NCBI RefSeq assembly: GCF_001623565.1
Contig: NZ_CP015196.1
Coordinates: 1,695,501 to 1,759,500 of the forward strand
DNA length: 64,000 nucleotides
Origin: Streptococcus marmotae
Lineage (GTDB): Bacteria; Bacillota; Bacilli; Lactobacillales; Streptococcaceae
Direction of reading: 5' to 3'
Both the position numbers and the translations under genes were made by a program. A model generated the notes under the pieces. It was not told the DNA's origin. It was given only the letters and a program-made list of their open reading frames with translations, and did no database searches. The first letter of the stretch is position 1. Each line of letters starts with the position of its first letter. This document shows, piece by piece, positions 1-9,647 of this stretch.

Positions 1-1
1 T

Positions 2-655
2 TTCAAAAAAGCAGAAGAGTATTATAATGCTCTCCGCACGAATATTCAGTTAAGTGGAACGGATATAAAAATTATAGCAATTAGCTCGGTGGAGCCTGGT
101 GAGGGAAAATCAACGACCTCAACCAATCTAGCTCTTTCTTTTGCTCGTGCAGGGTATCGGACCTTGTTATTGGATGCGGACATTCGTAATTCTGTGCTAT
201 CCGGTGTTTTCAAGGCGCGTGAGCGGATTACTGGCCTAACAGAATATTTGGCAGGAACAGCAGATTTATCGAATGGACTGTGTGAGACAGGGTTTGATAA
301 TCTGTCTGTCATCACAGCAGGGGGGACATCACCCAATCCGACCGCCTTGCTCCAAAGTAAGCAGTTTGGCAAAATGATGATGATTTTGCGTCAACACTAT
401 GACTACGTTATCGTTGACACACCTCCGGTCGGCCTTGTTATCGATGCCACGATAATCACCCAAAGCTGCGATGCAAGTATCTTGGTGACAGAGGCAGGAG
501 CCGTTCGTCAAAAAGTCTTAACCAAGGCAAAAGATCAATTAGAGCAGACACGAAAGCCTTTCTTAGGTGTTATCTTAAACAAATACAATGCTAAATTAGA
601 TAAATATGGTGCTTACGGCGCGTATGGTTCCTATGGAAATTATGGAAAAAAATAG
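2..655 (+). CDS. cpsD: CpsD/Wze-type capsule tyrosine autokinase (5'-partial)
   Basis: Cytoplasmic tyrosine autokinase that works with the membrane adaptor CpsC to control capsule chain length. The open frame runs to the window edge, so about 217 C-terminal residues are visible and no start codon is in view. Visible motifs are EYYNALRTNIQ near the left end, Walker A EPGEGKST (from the codon near 92), Walker A' LLLDADIR, Walker B YVIVDTPP, and a C-terminal tyrosine cluster YGAYGAYGSYGNYGKK, the autophosphorylation tail of this family. The next capsule gene follows 30 bp downstream on the same strand, so this is the usual junction between the regulatory and serotype-specific parts of a cps operon. 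Confidence 0.93.
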   Translation, partial: FKKAEEYYNALRTNIQLSGTDIKIIAISSVEPGEGKSTTSTNLALSFARAGYRTLLLDADIRNSVLSGVFKARERITGLTEYLAGTADLSNGLCETGFDNLSVITAGGTSPNPTALLQSKQFGKMMMILRQHYDYVIVDTPPVGLVIDATIITQSCDASILVTEAGAVRQKVLTKAKDQLEQTRKPFLGVILNKYNAKLDKYGAYGAYGSYGNYGKK

Positions 656-685
656 AATTGTAGGATTAGAGGACAAGGGGAGAGT

Positions 686-2497
686 ATGAGAGTAGATCAG
701 TTAAGTAGATCCAGTAAGAGGATGATACTCATTATTATAGATAGTCTCATGCTATTTGTTGGTGCGCAATGTTCCCTTTTCTTTGTGAATCGGTTTGCTG
801 ATGTCTCAACTGTTCAGCTAGTCGTTTCCTACTTATTTGTATTGATTGCTTATCTGCTAGTAGCAGCCAAACTACGGATATTTTCTGTTTTAAATCGCTA
901 TACAGATTATCGTGTCTTGTTTAGTTTATTGGTTGCGACGTCACTGGCCTATCTTGTACTGTTTGTCGGGTCTCTTGCCCTGTTTCAGTCCTACAGCTAC
1001 CGGTTTTGGCTATTATCATGGCTATTTTCCTCATTATTACTAATTTCTCCCAGATTGTCTTGGCGTGTGTTAAGCGAATATCAGTCTTCCGCTAAAACAA
1101 AGGTGCAAAGAAAAATTCGGACATTAGTTGTGGGAGCAGGAGCGGGAGGCAATCTCTTCACAAATACTGTTTTAAGTGATATAAGTGACATAGAAATTAT
1201 AGGTATTGTTGATTCTGATAAAAACAAACAGGGAACCTATATTCATGGCATTAAGGTATTGGGAAATAGAAATGACATTCCTCGATTGGTGAAAGAATAC
1301 GAAGTAGATCAAGTAACCATTGCGATTCCATCGCTTTCTGGAAACGATAGAGAGGAAATCGTTGAAATATGTAATAGCATCGGTGTGAAAGTCAATAACA
1401 TGCCGAACGTTGAAGATGTTGTTGCAGGGAAAATATCTACTCAGCAGTTAAGAAAAATAGATATTGAAGACCTTCTGGGTCGCGATGAAGTAAAACTAGA
1501 TCAAAGTCAGCTGCAATACTTTTTCTCTAAAAAAACAGTCTTAGTGACTGGAGCAGGAGGCTCCATTGGCTCTGAAATCTGTCGCCAAATAGCACGATTT
1601 TCTCCCGAACGTCTACTATTACTAGGGCACGGGGAAAATTCAATCTATTTAATTCATCAGGAATTAAGCAATGAATATGGCAAACAGTTTGAGATTATCC
1701 CAATTATTGCAGATATTCAGGATCGTGACTTGATGTTTGAAATAATGAGCACCTATCAACCTCACTTCGTCTATCATGCTGCAGCTCATAAGCACGTACC
1801 ACTCATGGAGTACAATCCTCGTGAGGCAGTTAAAAACAATATTTTTGGGACAAAAAATGTTGCAGAAGCAGCTGGTGCAGCAGGCGTTGAGAAATTTGTC
1901 ATGATTTCAACCGATAAGGCAGTCAATCCACCAAATGTCATGGGAGCTACCAAGCGAATTGCGGAAATGATTGTGACAGGATTAAATGGACAAGGAAAAA
2001 CACAGTTTGTGGCTGTCCGATTCGGAAATGTCTTAGGAAGTCGCGGGAGTGTTGTTCCAGTCTTTAAAGAGCAGGTTGCAAAAGGTGGCCCGCTAACCGT
2101 CACAGACTTTCGCATGACCCGCTATTTTATGACTATTCCAGAAGCCAGTCGTTTGGTTATTCAGGCGGGCTATCAAGCTCGTGGTGGTGAGATTTTTATC
2201 TTAGATATGGGCGAACCAGTCAAGATTATTGATTTAGCAAAGAAAATCATTACGCTTAGTGGACATAGAGAAGCTGAGATTAAAATCATCGAGTCAGGTA
2301 TCCGTCCAGGTGAAAAACTATATGAGGAGTTGTTAACCTCTGACGAACGAGTAAGTGAACAAATTCACGAAAAAATCTTCGTAGGAAGAGTCGTCACCAA
2401 ACCATGGGAAGAAGTCATGGATTTTATCTTTCATCTTAGTGAAGGTGATACGGAAAGCTTAAGAGAAAAACTTATTGCATTTGCAAGACAAGAGTAG
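686..2497 (+). CDS. Membrane-anchored UDP-HexNAc 4,6-dehydratase (CapD/FlaA1 family)
   Basis: 603-residue polysaccharide biosynthesis protein. Four hydrophobic segments occupy residues ~12-130. A first Rossmann-like CoA-binding-type domain starts near residue 146 (VVGAGAGG), and the catalytic short-chain dehydrogenase domain starts near residue 285 (VTGAGGSIGSEICRQI). The usual YxxxK is MGATK near residue 418, as in UDP-GlcNAc 4,6-dehydratases of the FlaA1/CapD type, where Met replaces Tyr. Family knowledge predicts conversion of UDP-GlcNAc to a UDP-4-keto-6-deoxy-HexNAc. The DegT aminotransferase at 4271 would be the next enzyme. RBS GGGGAGAG lies just before ATG. Exact sugar stereochemistry cannot be read from sequence. 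Confidence 0.88.
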   Translation: MRVDQLSRSSKRMILIIIDSLMLFVGAQCSLFFVNRFADVSTVQLVVSYLFVLIAYLLVAAKLRIFSVLNRYTDYRVLFSLLVATSLAYLVLFVGSLALFQSYSYRFWLLSWLFSSLLLISPRLSWRVLSEYQSSAKTKVQRKIRTLVVGAGAGGNLFTNTVLSDISDIEIIGIVDSDKNKQGTYIHGIKVLGNRNDIPRLVKEYEVDQVTIAIPSLSGNDREEIVEICNSIGVKVNNMPNVEDVVAGKISTQQLRKIDIEDLLGRDEVKLDQSQLQYFFSKKTVLVTGAGGSIGSEICRQIARFSPERLLLLGHGENSIYLIHQELSNEYGKQFEIIPIIADIQDRDLMFEIMSTYQPHFVYHAAAHKHVPLMEYNPREAVKNNIFGTKNVAEAAGAAGVEKFVMISTDKAVNPPNVMGATKRIAEMIVTGLNGQGKTQFVAVRFGNVLGSRGSVVPVFKEQVAKGGPLTVTDFRMTRYFMTIPEASRLVIQAGYQARGGEIFILDMGEPVKIIDLAKKIITLSGHREAEIKIIESGIRPGEKLYEELLTSDERVSEQIHEKIFVGRVVTKPWEEVMDFIFHLSEGDTESLREKLIAFARQE

Positions 2498-2523
2498 GAT
2501 AGATAGACCCCTAAGGAGAAAAA

Positions 2524-3512
2524 ATGAAAAATCCATTAGTATCGGTTATCGTTCCAGTTTATAATGTGGAAAGTTATCTAGATTATTGTGTGCAGAGTCT
2601 GGTTAATCAGACCTATAAAGAGTTAGAAATTATCTTGGTTGATGATGGTTCAACCGACCAATCAGGGAAGTTGGCGGATGCTTGGGCTAAAAAGGATGAA
2701 CGCATCATAGTCTACCATAAGGCAAATGGTGGGTTGTCTGACGCTAGAAATTACGGTGTCCAAAAAGCGAGTGCCGACTGGATTCTATTTAGTGATTCGG
2801 ATGATTATTACGATCTTTTTGCGGTAGAATATTTGGTTGCGATTCAGAAAAAGACACAGAGTGATTTAGTGACGTCTCCGATCAGACGTGTAACGAATCA
2901 TGAGTCAGGCTCGACCGAATCTTATTCTGAAGAAATGATTCGGGGGGGGGGCAAGTTTGCTCAACAGAAGAAGTATTGGAAAATATGTACTATGGTGATG
3001 GAACAGGCGTTCATGCCTGTGGCAAGCTATTTAGAAAATCTGTGTTAATACAGCATCCATATCCTATTGGGAAACTATATGAAGAAACGTTTGCAACTCC
3101 CAAACATGTACTTGCTGCAGAAAAGATTGCGATGGTAACGAAAGCTACCTATAACTATTATAGGCGAGCAGGTAGTATCACTACTTCCAGTTTTACTGCT
3201 AAACAGTTAGATTTCTTTGAGGCTATTGAGGAGAATGAGCAAAGTGTCATCCCTTTATTCCCAAACCACCCTCAGATTTTAAAGGCTTTGCAGTATAGAC
3301 AGGCTATTTATGGGATTGCTCTTTTGGACAAAATGTATGAATCTCATGAGTATGAGTTGTATCGTCGCTACAGGAAGGAAATTGGTAAACTGTATCGCAC
3401 GGTTTTGTTCAACAAAAAAGGAAGTAGAGTGGATAAAATAAGATACCTTCTATTTTTGATTTCTCCTAAGCTATATAATATCGTAAAAAATTGGTACCAA
3501 AAAACGAATTAG
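2524..3512 (+). pseudogene. GT2 capsule glycosyltransferase, frame broken at a G10 tract
   Basis: The N-terminal frame from ATG 2524 (RBS AAGGAG) is a classic GT2 GT-A domain: VSVIVPVYNVESYLDYCV, LVDDGSTD, and the metal-binding SDSDDY. After the G run at 2942-2951 this frame reads unrelated residues and stops at 3048. The true continuation is in another frame: GQVCSTEEVLENMYYGDGTG, then a family-typical C-terminal half ending at 3512. With 8 or 11 G the two halves join into one protein of about 329 residues; with 10 G the product is truncated at 174. It lies between the dehydratase and the initiating transferase, so it should add a capsule sugar. It is either OFF by slippage, a plain pseudogene, or a sequencing indel. 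Confidence 0.85.
2942..2951 (+). repeat. Poly-G tract (10 G) inside a glycosyltransferase gene
   Basis: Ten consecutive G after a C in the codon region for MIRGG. This is the longest G run I noticed in the window and is out of keeping with the AT-rich surroundings. Reading frame downstream is restored by loss of two or gain of one G. Such tracts are the usual substrate of slipped-strand mispairing. Confidence 0.9.
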
Positions 3513-3575
3513 CCTGAAGTAGGCGCTTCTAAAAGAGAAGAGGAAATAAGATAACTACACAAGACAGGAGTAAGA

Positions 3576-4256
3576 GTGCTTAATAAAGATTTTTTAGACA
3601 GTCCAGTTGTTAGACAGCAAAAAGAAGAATTAGAAAAAAAGAAATTCTCTCTTGTAAGCAAGTTTTTATTTGATAAATTTGTTTCGATCATCCTCTTATG
3701 TATCTTATCTCCGGTATTTTTAATTCTAGCTGTGTTCATTAAGCTAGAAGATGGTGGTAGTGTATTTTACCGTCAGGAACGAGTCACAACAAACGGTCGT
3801 ATTTTTAAGATTTTTAAATTTCGAACCATGATTGAAAATGCAGATAAAAAAGGAAGCTTAGTGACTCTTCAAGAGGACTCAAGGATTACACGAATCGGTA
3901 GCTTTATTAGAAACTATCGTTTGGATGAAATTCCGCAACTCATAAATGTCTTGGTTGGGGACATGAGCTTTGTAGGAACTCGGCCAGAAGTTGTTAAATA
4001 TGTAGAACAGTACACAGAAGAGATGAAGACCACCCTTCTTTTACCAGCTGGTATCACTTCGCTAGCAAGTATTGAATTTAAAGATGAAGATAGATTAATT
4101 AAGCAATATATGACAGAAGGAATGGAAATAGACGAAATTTATGTCACAAAAATTTTGCCAAAGAAGATGATTCCGAATATTGCATACATTAATTCATTTA
4201 GTATTTTTGAAGATATGAAAATCATGATTCGTACAGTCATTGCTGTATTGAAATGA
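3576..4256 (+). CDS. Initiating undecaprenyl-phosphate sugar-1-phosphate transferase
   Basis: 226-residue member of the bacterial sugar transferase family (small PglC-like, monotopic phosphoglycosyl transferase). GTG start with AGGAG six bases upstream. One hydrophobic segment at residues ~30-50, then KIFKFRTM, the R-x-DE-PQL motif (YRLDEIPQL), NVLVGDMSF and GTRPEV; the last replaces the more common GPRPE. It should move a sugar-1-phosphate from UDP-sugar to undecaprenyl phosphate and so start the capsule repeat. Linked dehydratase and aminotransferase suggest the substrate is a UDP-2,4-diamino-2,4,6-trideoxy-hexose type sugar, which is inference. Next gene begins 14 bp downstream. Confidence 0.87.
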   Translation: MLNKDFLDSPVVRQQKEELEKKKFSLVSKFLFDKFVSIILLCILSPVFLILAVFIKLEDGGSVFYRQERVTTNGRIFKIFKFRTMIENADKKGSLVTLQEDSRITRIGSFIRNYRLDEIPQLINVLVGDMSFVGTRPEVVKYVEQYTEEMKTTLLLPAGITSLASIEFKDEDRLIKQYMTEGMEIDEIYVTKILPKKMIPNIAYINSFSIFEDMKIMIRTVIAVLK

Positions 4257-4270
4257 GGTAGTAATAGTAT

Positions 4271-5485
4271 ATGAAAAAGAAAAATATACCTTTTTCTCCT
4301 CCTGATATTACAGAGGAAGAAATTGCAGAGGTTGTCGATAGCCTCCGTTCAGGCTGGATTACGACAGGTCCTAAAACGAAACAATTTGAACGAGAATTGT
4401 CAGAATACACTGGAACAAATAAGACAGTCTGCTTAAATTCTGCGACGGCAGGTTTGGAACTTGTCTTGCGTATTTTGGGAGTTGGTCCTGGAGACGAGGT
4501 TATCGTGCCAGCGATGACCTATACCGCCTCTTGCAGTGTGATTGAACATGTCGGCGCAACTCCTGTCATTGTAGATATTCAAGCTAATCATTTTGAAATG
4601 GATTACGAGGCGGTAGAAAAAGCAATTACAAATCGCACAAAGGTCATCATTCCCGTTGAGTTAGCAGGGATTCCATGTGACCATGATCGGATTCTTGAGA
4701 TTGTAGAAAACTATCGTTCAACCTTTGTGGCCAAAACTCCCCTCCAAGAAGTTTTTGGTCGAATCGTCGTTTTATCAGACAGCGCACATGCTTTTGGAGC
4801 AGAATATAAGGGAAGAAAAATCGGAAATGTTGCAGACTTCACAGTCTTTTCCTTCCATGCGGTTAAAAATTTGACGACGGCAGAAGGTGGAGCAGTGACT
4901 TGGAAAGCTCATCCAAATGTAGATGATGAAGAACTCTATCGACAATTTCAAATCTTATCCCTTCATGGGCAGACCAAGGATGCCTTGGCGAAGACTAAGT
5001 TGGGAGCATGGGAGTATGACATCATTCTTCCAGGTTTTAAGTGTAATATGACAGATATTATGGCTTCAATTGGTTTAGCTCAACTGAGACGGTACCAAGG
5101 ACTATTGAATCGACGGTCAGAAATTGTGGCAGCTTATAATCAAGCATTTGAAGGAACAAGAATTCATTCCTTGCAGCATATCCACTCAGATTATGTATCT
5201 TCTATGCATTTGTATATTACGCATATAGATGGGATTACATTAGAAGAGAGGAATCAAATCATTGAGAAAATGGCAGAAGCTGGCATCGCCTGTAATGTAC
5301 ATTACAAACCATTGCCACTGTTAACGGTTTACGCCAATATGGGATTTAACATCAAAGATTACCCCAACGCCTATCGGTATTTCGAACACACGCTAACCTT
5401 ACCACTTCATACCCAGCTCAGTAATGAGGATGTGGTTTATATCATTGAAAACTTAAAAGAAATTGTAGCGAGTGTACAAGGATAG
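4271..5485 (+). CDS. DegT/DnrJ/EryC1 PLP-dependent sugar aminotransferase
   Basis: 404 residues. Opens with PPDITEEEIAEVVDSL and GWITTGPKTKQFE, the usual N-terminus of nucleotide-sugar aminotransferases. The PLP lysine is in FSFHAVKNLTTAEGG (about residue 199), with SDSAHAFGA upstream. C-terminal part has the family HYKPLPLL segment. Family members transaminate 4-keto (or 3-keto) nucleotide sugars with glutamate. With the CapD-type 4,6-dehydratase at 686 the simplest pathway is UDP-GlcNAc to UDP-4-amino-4,6-dideoxy-HexNAc. PseC/PglE-like activity is the best guess; the isomer is not determinable. The following GT gene starts right at its stop. Confidence 0.88.
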   Translation: MKKKNIPFSPPDITEEEIAEVVDSLRSGWITTGPKTKQFERELSEYTGTNKTVCLNSATAGLELVLRILGVGPGDEVIVPAMTYTASCSVIEHVGATPVIVDIQANHFEMDYEAVEKAITNRTKVIIPVELAGIPCDHDRILEIVENYRSTFVAKTPLQEVFGRIVVLSDSAHAFGAEYKGRKIGNVADFTVFSFHAVKNLTTAEGGAVTWKAHPNVDDEELYRQFQILSLHGQTKDALAKTKLGAWEYDIILPGFKCNMTDIMASIGLAQLRRYQGLLNRRSEIVAAYNQAFEGTRIHSLQHIHSDYVSSMHLYITHIDGITLEERNQIIEKMAEAGIACNVHYKPLPLLTVYANMGFNIKDYPNAYRYFEHTLTLPLHTQLSNEDVVYIIENLKEIVASVQG

Positions 5486-5486
5486 G

Positions 5487-6485
5487 ATGATGGAGAAAGC
5501 GGTTAAAACAATTTCAATTGGTATTATTGCCTTGAATGAAGAAAATTATTTGCCTACTTTGTTGGAGACTATTTTACAGCAGACCTATAAAAGAAAAGCT
5601 GTTGAAGTCATACTTGTTGACAGTCTATCTACAGATAATACCAAGAAGATGATGTCAGAGTTTCAAAAACAGTACGGTGATGAGTTTTTAGATGTAAAAG
5701 TTTTTGATAATCCTAATACAATCCAATCTTCAGGCTGGAATGTTGTCCTTAACCATTTTACTTGCGACGCTGTACTTCGCATCGATGCTCATGCAGAATT
5801 ACCGAAAAATTTTATTGAAGAAAATGTGAATTGTCTTAACACAGGAGAATTTGTTTGTGGTGGTCCGAGGACAAATATTATCGATTCAGATAGTTTATGG
5901 AAACAGTCGCTCTTACATGTAGAGCAATCTTTATTTGGGAGTGGCTTTGCATCCTATAGAAGAGAGGATACTCAGAAAAAATATGTGAAATCAGTATTTC
6001 ATGGCGCTTATAGGCGCGAGGTTATCGAAACAGTCGGTCTATTTAATGAGCAATTAGTGCGGACAGAAGACAATGAGTATCATTATCGTATTCAGCAAGC
6101 TGGATATCAGATAAGATATATGAGTTCGATTCAATCTTATTACCAAACGAGAAATTCTCTTTTAAAGATGATTGTTCAGAAATACTTAAATGGATTGTGG
6201 ATTGGTAAAACAATAAAAATATGTCCGCAGTGTATCTCCTTATTTCATTTAATCCCAATGGTATTTGTGCTGAGTCTGATAGTTGCTTTGCTTCTTGCAG
6301 TTTTTCACTTGCCTCAAGTATTGATTCTAATAGCTGGATTATACAGCCTAGTGATGATGACAAGTGCATTCCAAAGTTTTTGGAGAACAAAAAATGGATA
6401 TGACTTCTTTATTCCAATAGGGTGTCTAGCTATCCATATTGCATATGGTTTTGGCACGATTCTAGGAATTTTTCAAAGGGCATAA
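5487..6485 (+). CDS. GT2 glycosyltransferase with C-terminal membrane anchor (ExoA-like)
   Basis: 332 residues. N-terminal GT-A fold: SIGIIALNEENYLPTLLETI, VDSLSTDNT, and acceptor-site RIDAHAELPKNF; HGAYRREV lies mid-protein. Two hydrophobic segments occupy residues ~245-320 (VFVLSLIVALLLAVF and GCLAIHIAYGFGTILG). This layout resembles succinoglycan ExoA-type enzymes. I chose ATG 5487 (ATG 5490 is equally possible) because AAGGA lies just upstream; the longer GTG frame from 5472 overlaps the previous stop and has no clear RBS. It should add one sugar of the repeat unit at the inner face of the membrane; donor and linkage unknown. Confidence 0.82.
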   Translation: MMEKAVKTISIGIIALNEENYLPTLLETILQQTYKRKAVEVILVDSLSTDNTKKMMSEFQKQYGDEFLDVKVFDNPNTIQSSGWNVVLNHFTCDAVLRIDAHAELPKNFIEENVNCLNTGEFVCGGPRTNIIDSDSLWKQSLLHVEQSLFGSGFASYRREDTQKKYVKSVFHGAYRREVIETVGLFNEQLVRTEDNEYHYRIQQAGYQIRYMSSIQSYYQTRNSLLKMIVQKYLNGLWIGKTIKICPQCISLFHLIPMVFVLSLIVALLLAVFHLPQVLILIAGLYSLVMMTSAFQSFWRTKNGYDFFIPIGCLAIHIAYGFGTILGIFQRA

Positions 6486-6556
6486 GATAAGTGTAGTTAG
6501 AAAGAAAGTAGATTCTGTGAGTTAGAATATAGAAACTTAGTGGATAATGAAGAGAA

Positions 6557-7654
6557 ATGAATAAAAAATTAACGATTCTACACATTGCGAGTATTTCGGA
6601 GAATCCCTTCAATGGCGTCTGTGTAGTGGTGCCAAGACATATTGAGGAGCAATCGCGGTATGCAGAGGTTGGTTTTGTCAATATCACCAATGAGCGTATC
6701 TCAAGCGTGGCCAATCAGCTGCCCTATTCAGCAACGTTTTCGTTGAGAAATTTAACAGCTCCTTTTCGCCAACCAGATCTGGTAATTTTCCACGAAGCGT
6801 ATCGGGTAGACTATCTAAAAATAGCACGTGAGTTAAGGAAATATCAGATTCCCTACATCATCTTCCCACATGGGGAATTAACAAGAGATGCGCAGAGGAA
6901 AAAGTGGCTCAAGAAAAAAGTGGCCAATATTCTGTTGTTCAATTCGTTTATTTCGAAAGCAGCGGCGCTGCACTGTCTCTCTCAGCGTGAGAAAGAGGAA
7001 ACGGCATTTTCTGTTGCCAATAAGCTGGTCATCAGAAATGGTATGGATATCTCAGCGGTTCAAAAGTCCTATCCTTCGTCTGCAAAAGAAGGCGTGAACA
7101 TCCTGTATATTGGAAGATTAGATGCCTACCATAAAGGGCTAGATTTATTAGTAGATGCAGTTCGTCTCAAGGCGGATTATTTACGTCAACAAAAAGTTAG
7201 TGTGACTATTTTTGGTCCGGATTATGCTGGGCGTGCAGCTCATTTACAGAAATTAATTGCAGCGGCTGGGGTGGAAGATTTGATCATCCAGTCAGATGCT
7301 TTAGCAGGGATAGAAAAAGAACAAGCCTTACTTGCCTGCGATTTGTTTATCCAAACGTCTCGATTTGAAGGGATGCCACTTGGTATTCTGGAAGCCTTGA
7401 GTTATGGAATTCCTTGCTTAGTGACCGAAGGGACGACCTTAGGTGGACAGATTGAGCAGGCAAATGCTGGCTGGGTAGCCCAAACGAATGCAGAAAGTAT
7501 TGCAACTGTTTTAGAGCAAGCGATTCAAGAGCAATCCGATTATGCTGAAAAAGGGAGGGCTGCAGTCCAAATGATAAAAGAGCAGTTTTCCTGGGATAAC
7601 ATTGCTCAAGAAACGATAGAGTACTATCAGACAGTGCTCAATAAAACCAAGTGA
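6557..7654 (+). CDS. GT4-family glycosyltransferase (group 1)
   Basis: 365 residues, GT-B fold. Start ATG with GAAGAGA upstream, after a 71-bp spacer. The N-terminal half holds [19 protein letters not shown] and [15 protein letters not shown]; the C-terminal nucleotide-binding half holds [16 protein letters not shown] and the E-x7-E motif [17 protein letters not shown]. No signal peptide or membrane segments, so probably peripheral to the inner membrane face. It should extend the lipid-linked capsule repeat. It ends 10 bp before the polymerase gene. Donor sugar cannot be read from sequence. Confidence 0.85.
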   Translation: MNKKLTILHIASISENPFNGVCVVVPRHIEEQSRYAEVGFVNITNERISSVANQLPYSATFSLRNLTAPFRQPDLVIFHEAYRVDYLKIARELRKYQIPYIIFPHGELTRDAQRKKWLKKKVANILLFNSFISKAAALHCLSQREKEETAFSVANKLVIRNGMDISAVQKSYPSSAKEGVNILYIGRLDAYHKGLDLLVDAVRLKADYLRQQKVSVTIFGPDYAGRAAHLQKLIAAAGVEDLIIQSDALAGIEKEQALLACDLFIQTSRFEGMPLGILEALSYGIPCLVTEGTTLGGQIEQANAGWVAQTNAESIATVLEQAIQEQSDYAEKGRAAVQMIKEQFSWDNIAQETIEYYQTVLNKTK

Positions 7655-7664
7655 AAGAGGAAAT

Positions 7665-8759
7665 ATGGTTTTTTATTCTTTAATCATGTTACTGATGCTT
7701 CCCGTCTCCCTATACAAAGGGCAGCAAGTTCCATCCAAATTGCAGATAGGACTTAAATTATTTTTCTTTTATTGCCTAGCTGTCTTTCGTACCTTAGAGA
7801 TTGGAAATGATACCCATACCTATTATAACCTGTTTACATTCATTTCTGGTTCGAGTGATTCTAGTATCAGTGCCCTTTCTGGTCGATATGAAATCGGCTA
7901 CTTGTGGCTCAATCAGACAATTGCTTCCCTGACAAACAATTTTTGGGTCTTCTTAGCCATTGTCACAGCGATTATCTACTACGCCTATTATAAGTTCATT
8001 GATCGTTACTCTCTTAATCCAGCCTTCTCAGTCTTTTTATTTTTTATACTTGGATTTTGGGGACAGACTGTCAATATCTTGCGCGTGCAGTTGGCACTAG
8101 CCATGACGATTTTTGCTTTTTTGGCCTTTCGTGATAAAAAAATCTGGCAGACAGTGTTTTTTATGATTCTTGCAGTCTCCTTTCAGAGGATAGCAGCGGT
8201 CTTTATTCTTAGTTTTTTGGTTCCTCCAAAGATTAACAAGCGTCTTTATTCTTTTATGTTCATCTCGGCTCTAGCGGTTTGGCTCTTTTTACCTCAGATT
8301 CTTTCGATTGCGGCTCTTGTTGTCCCTTATTTTCGTACTTATCTAACAAGTAGTCACTATGTTGTAGGGGATGTAAAGTTGGCTGCCATTTTTGGGGCAA
8401 TAGTTCGGTTTGTTTTCCTTGCTTTTTGTCTATACATCTTTAAGGTACATGAAAAAGAGCTATCTGAGAAAGAACGAACAGCTCTCATCTATCAAATCAA
8501 TATGATCTTTATTTCTTTTTTGATTACGTTGATTTCCTTGCGCTTTAATCTCTTGGACCGTTGCCAAACCTTTAATTGGCTCTTTATCATTGTCTTAATC
8601 CCCAATACTTTGAACAGGATAAAAAACTGGAAAAATAAGGTTCTTTCATTTGTAGCTATTTTAATATTTTGTATAGCCCAATTTTTCGTGTTCAATATTT
8701 ACCGTCCGAACTGGAATCACACGTATCCATATAAAACGATTTTATTAGAAGGTAGATAG
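7665..8759 (+). CDS. wzy: Capsule repeat-unit polymerase Wzy (EpsG-like)
   Basis: 364 residues, almost entirely hydrophobic, with about ten predicted membrane segments. Early motifs LEIGNDTHTYYNLF and GRYEIGYLWLNQ resemble EpsG-family polymerases (GxDTxxYxxxF and a following E-x-G-Y). It is the only gene in the visible part of the locus with a polymerase-like topology, and Wzx is present downstream, so polymerisation of flipped repeat units on the outer membrane face is the likely role. Start ATG 7665 has AGAGGAAAT just upstream. Identification rests on topology, short motifs and context; Wzy proteins are poorly conserved. Confidence 0.78.
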   Translation: MVFYSLIMLLMLPVSLYKGQQVPSKLQIGLKLFFFYCLAVFRTLEIGNDTHTYYNLFTFISGSSDSSISALSGRYEIGYLWLNQTIASLTNNFWVFLAIVTAIIYYAYYKFIDRYSLNPAFSVFLFFILGFWGQTVNILRVQLALAMTIFAFLAFRDKKIWQTVFFMILAVSFQRIAAVFILSFLVPPKINKRLYSFMFISALAVWLFLPQILSIAALVVPYFRTYLTSSHYVVGDVKLAAIFGAIVRFVFLAFCLYIFKVHEKELSEKERTALIYQINMIFISFLITLISLRFNLLDRCQTFNWLFIIVLIPNTLNRIKNWKNKVLSFVAILIFCIAQFFVFNIYRPNWNHTYPYKTILLEGR

Positions 8760-8811
8760 AACTATCATGGGTAAATCGTATATCAACCCGAAGAAGGAGT
8801 AAAAAACGTAG

Positions 8812-9618
8812 ATGGCAACTGCTATTTCAAACCAAACAATGAAAGAATTACAGTTAAATATTTTAGAAGATGTAATTCAGTTCTGCGAAGAAAATAAGAT
8901 TCGGTATTTCTTGAGTGGTGGGTCGATGCTTGGAGCTATTCGGCACGGAGGTTTTATCCCTTGGGATGATGACATTGATCTGTGTATGCCTAGACCAGAT
9001 TATCTTCGCTTCCTGACGGAATATAGGCATGAGCGCTTTAAGGTATATGCCTGGGAGCTAGACAGCGATTTCCGCTGTACTTATGCAAAAGTAGCGGATT
9101 TAAAGACAATCCTCGAAGAAAATGCTGATTTTAACAAAGAGATAGGAATCAATATTGATATTTTTCCAGTGGATGGGCTACCGGAGAAAGCTAAAAATAG
9201 AAAATGGTTTGTTTCCTACATGATTTTTCTTAATCGCTTGGCATCTTTTCTTATTTTAAAAGATTTATCTAAGAGAGGATTCTTAAAATCGGCGATTATT
9301 GCAGCAGTTCAACAGACTATGAAAATGTTAAAGGTAGAGCGCAAACTGATTGGTCATGTGATTAAAAAGGCTCAAACCTACTCTTTTGCACAGGCTTCGT
9401 ACGTTGGTGTGGTGGTGTGGGGGTATGGTCTCAAAGAGATTTTTCGTAAAGAAACGATGACAACCTACCTCACAGTTCCTTTTGAACACTATCAGGTAAC
9501 GATTTTAGAAGAGTATGAAACCTATCTTTCGCAAATCTATGGAGACTACATGACATTACCACCTGAAGAAGAACAAACGGCTACGCATCAATCGCAAGCC
9601 AGATGGAAAGAAGAATAG
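8812..9618 (+). CDS. LicD-family phosphotransferase 1
   Basis: 268 residues. The family signature is plain: FLSGGSMLGAIRHGGFIPWD, then DDIDLCMPRPDYLRF, with a C-terminal YGDYMTLPPEEEQ segment. LicD proteins move phosphocholine or another phosphate-linked group from a CDP donor to a glycan. Start ATG at 8812 follows AAGAAGGAG by a comfortable distance. A second LicD follows directly and a cytidylyltransferase comes next, so the group donor is probably made inside the same operon. Which group is moved is unknown; alditol phosphates and choline are both known LicD-linked substrates. Confidence 0.88.
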   Translation: MATAISNQTMKELQLNILEDVIQFCEENKIRYFLSGGSMLGAIRHGGFIPWDDDIDLCMPRPDYLRFLTEYRHERFKVYAWELDSDFRCTYAKVADLKTILEENADFNKEIGINIDIFPVDGLPEKAKNRKWFVSYMIFLNRLASFLILKDLSKRGFLKSAIIAAVQQTMKMLKVERKLIGHVIKKAQTYSFAQASYVGVVVWGYGLKEIFRKETMTTYLTVPFEHYQVTILEEYETYLSQIYGDYMTLPPEEEQTATHQSQARWKEE

Positions 9619-9647
9619 CTAGGATAGCAAAATGGGAAAGGATTCAG

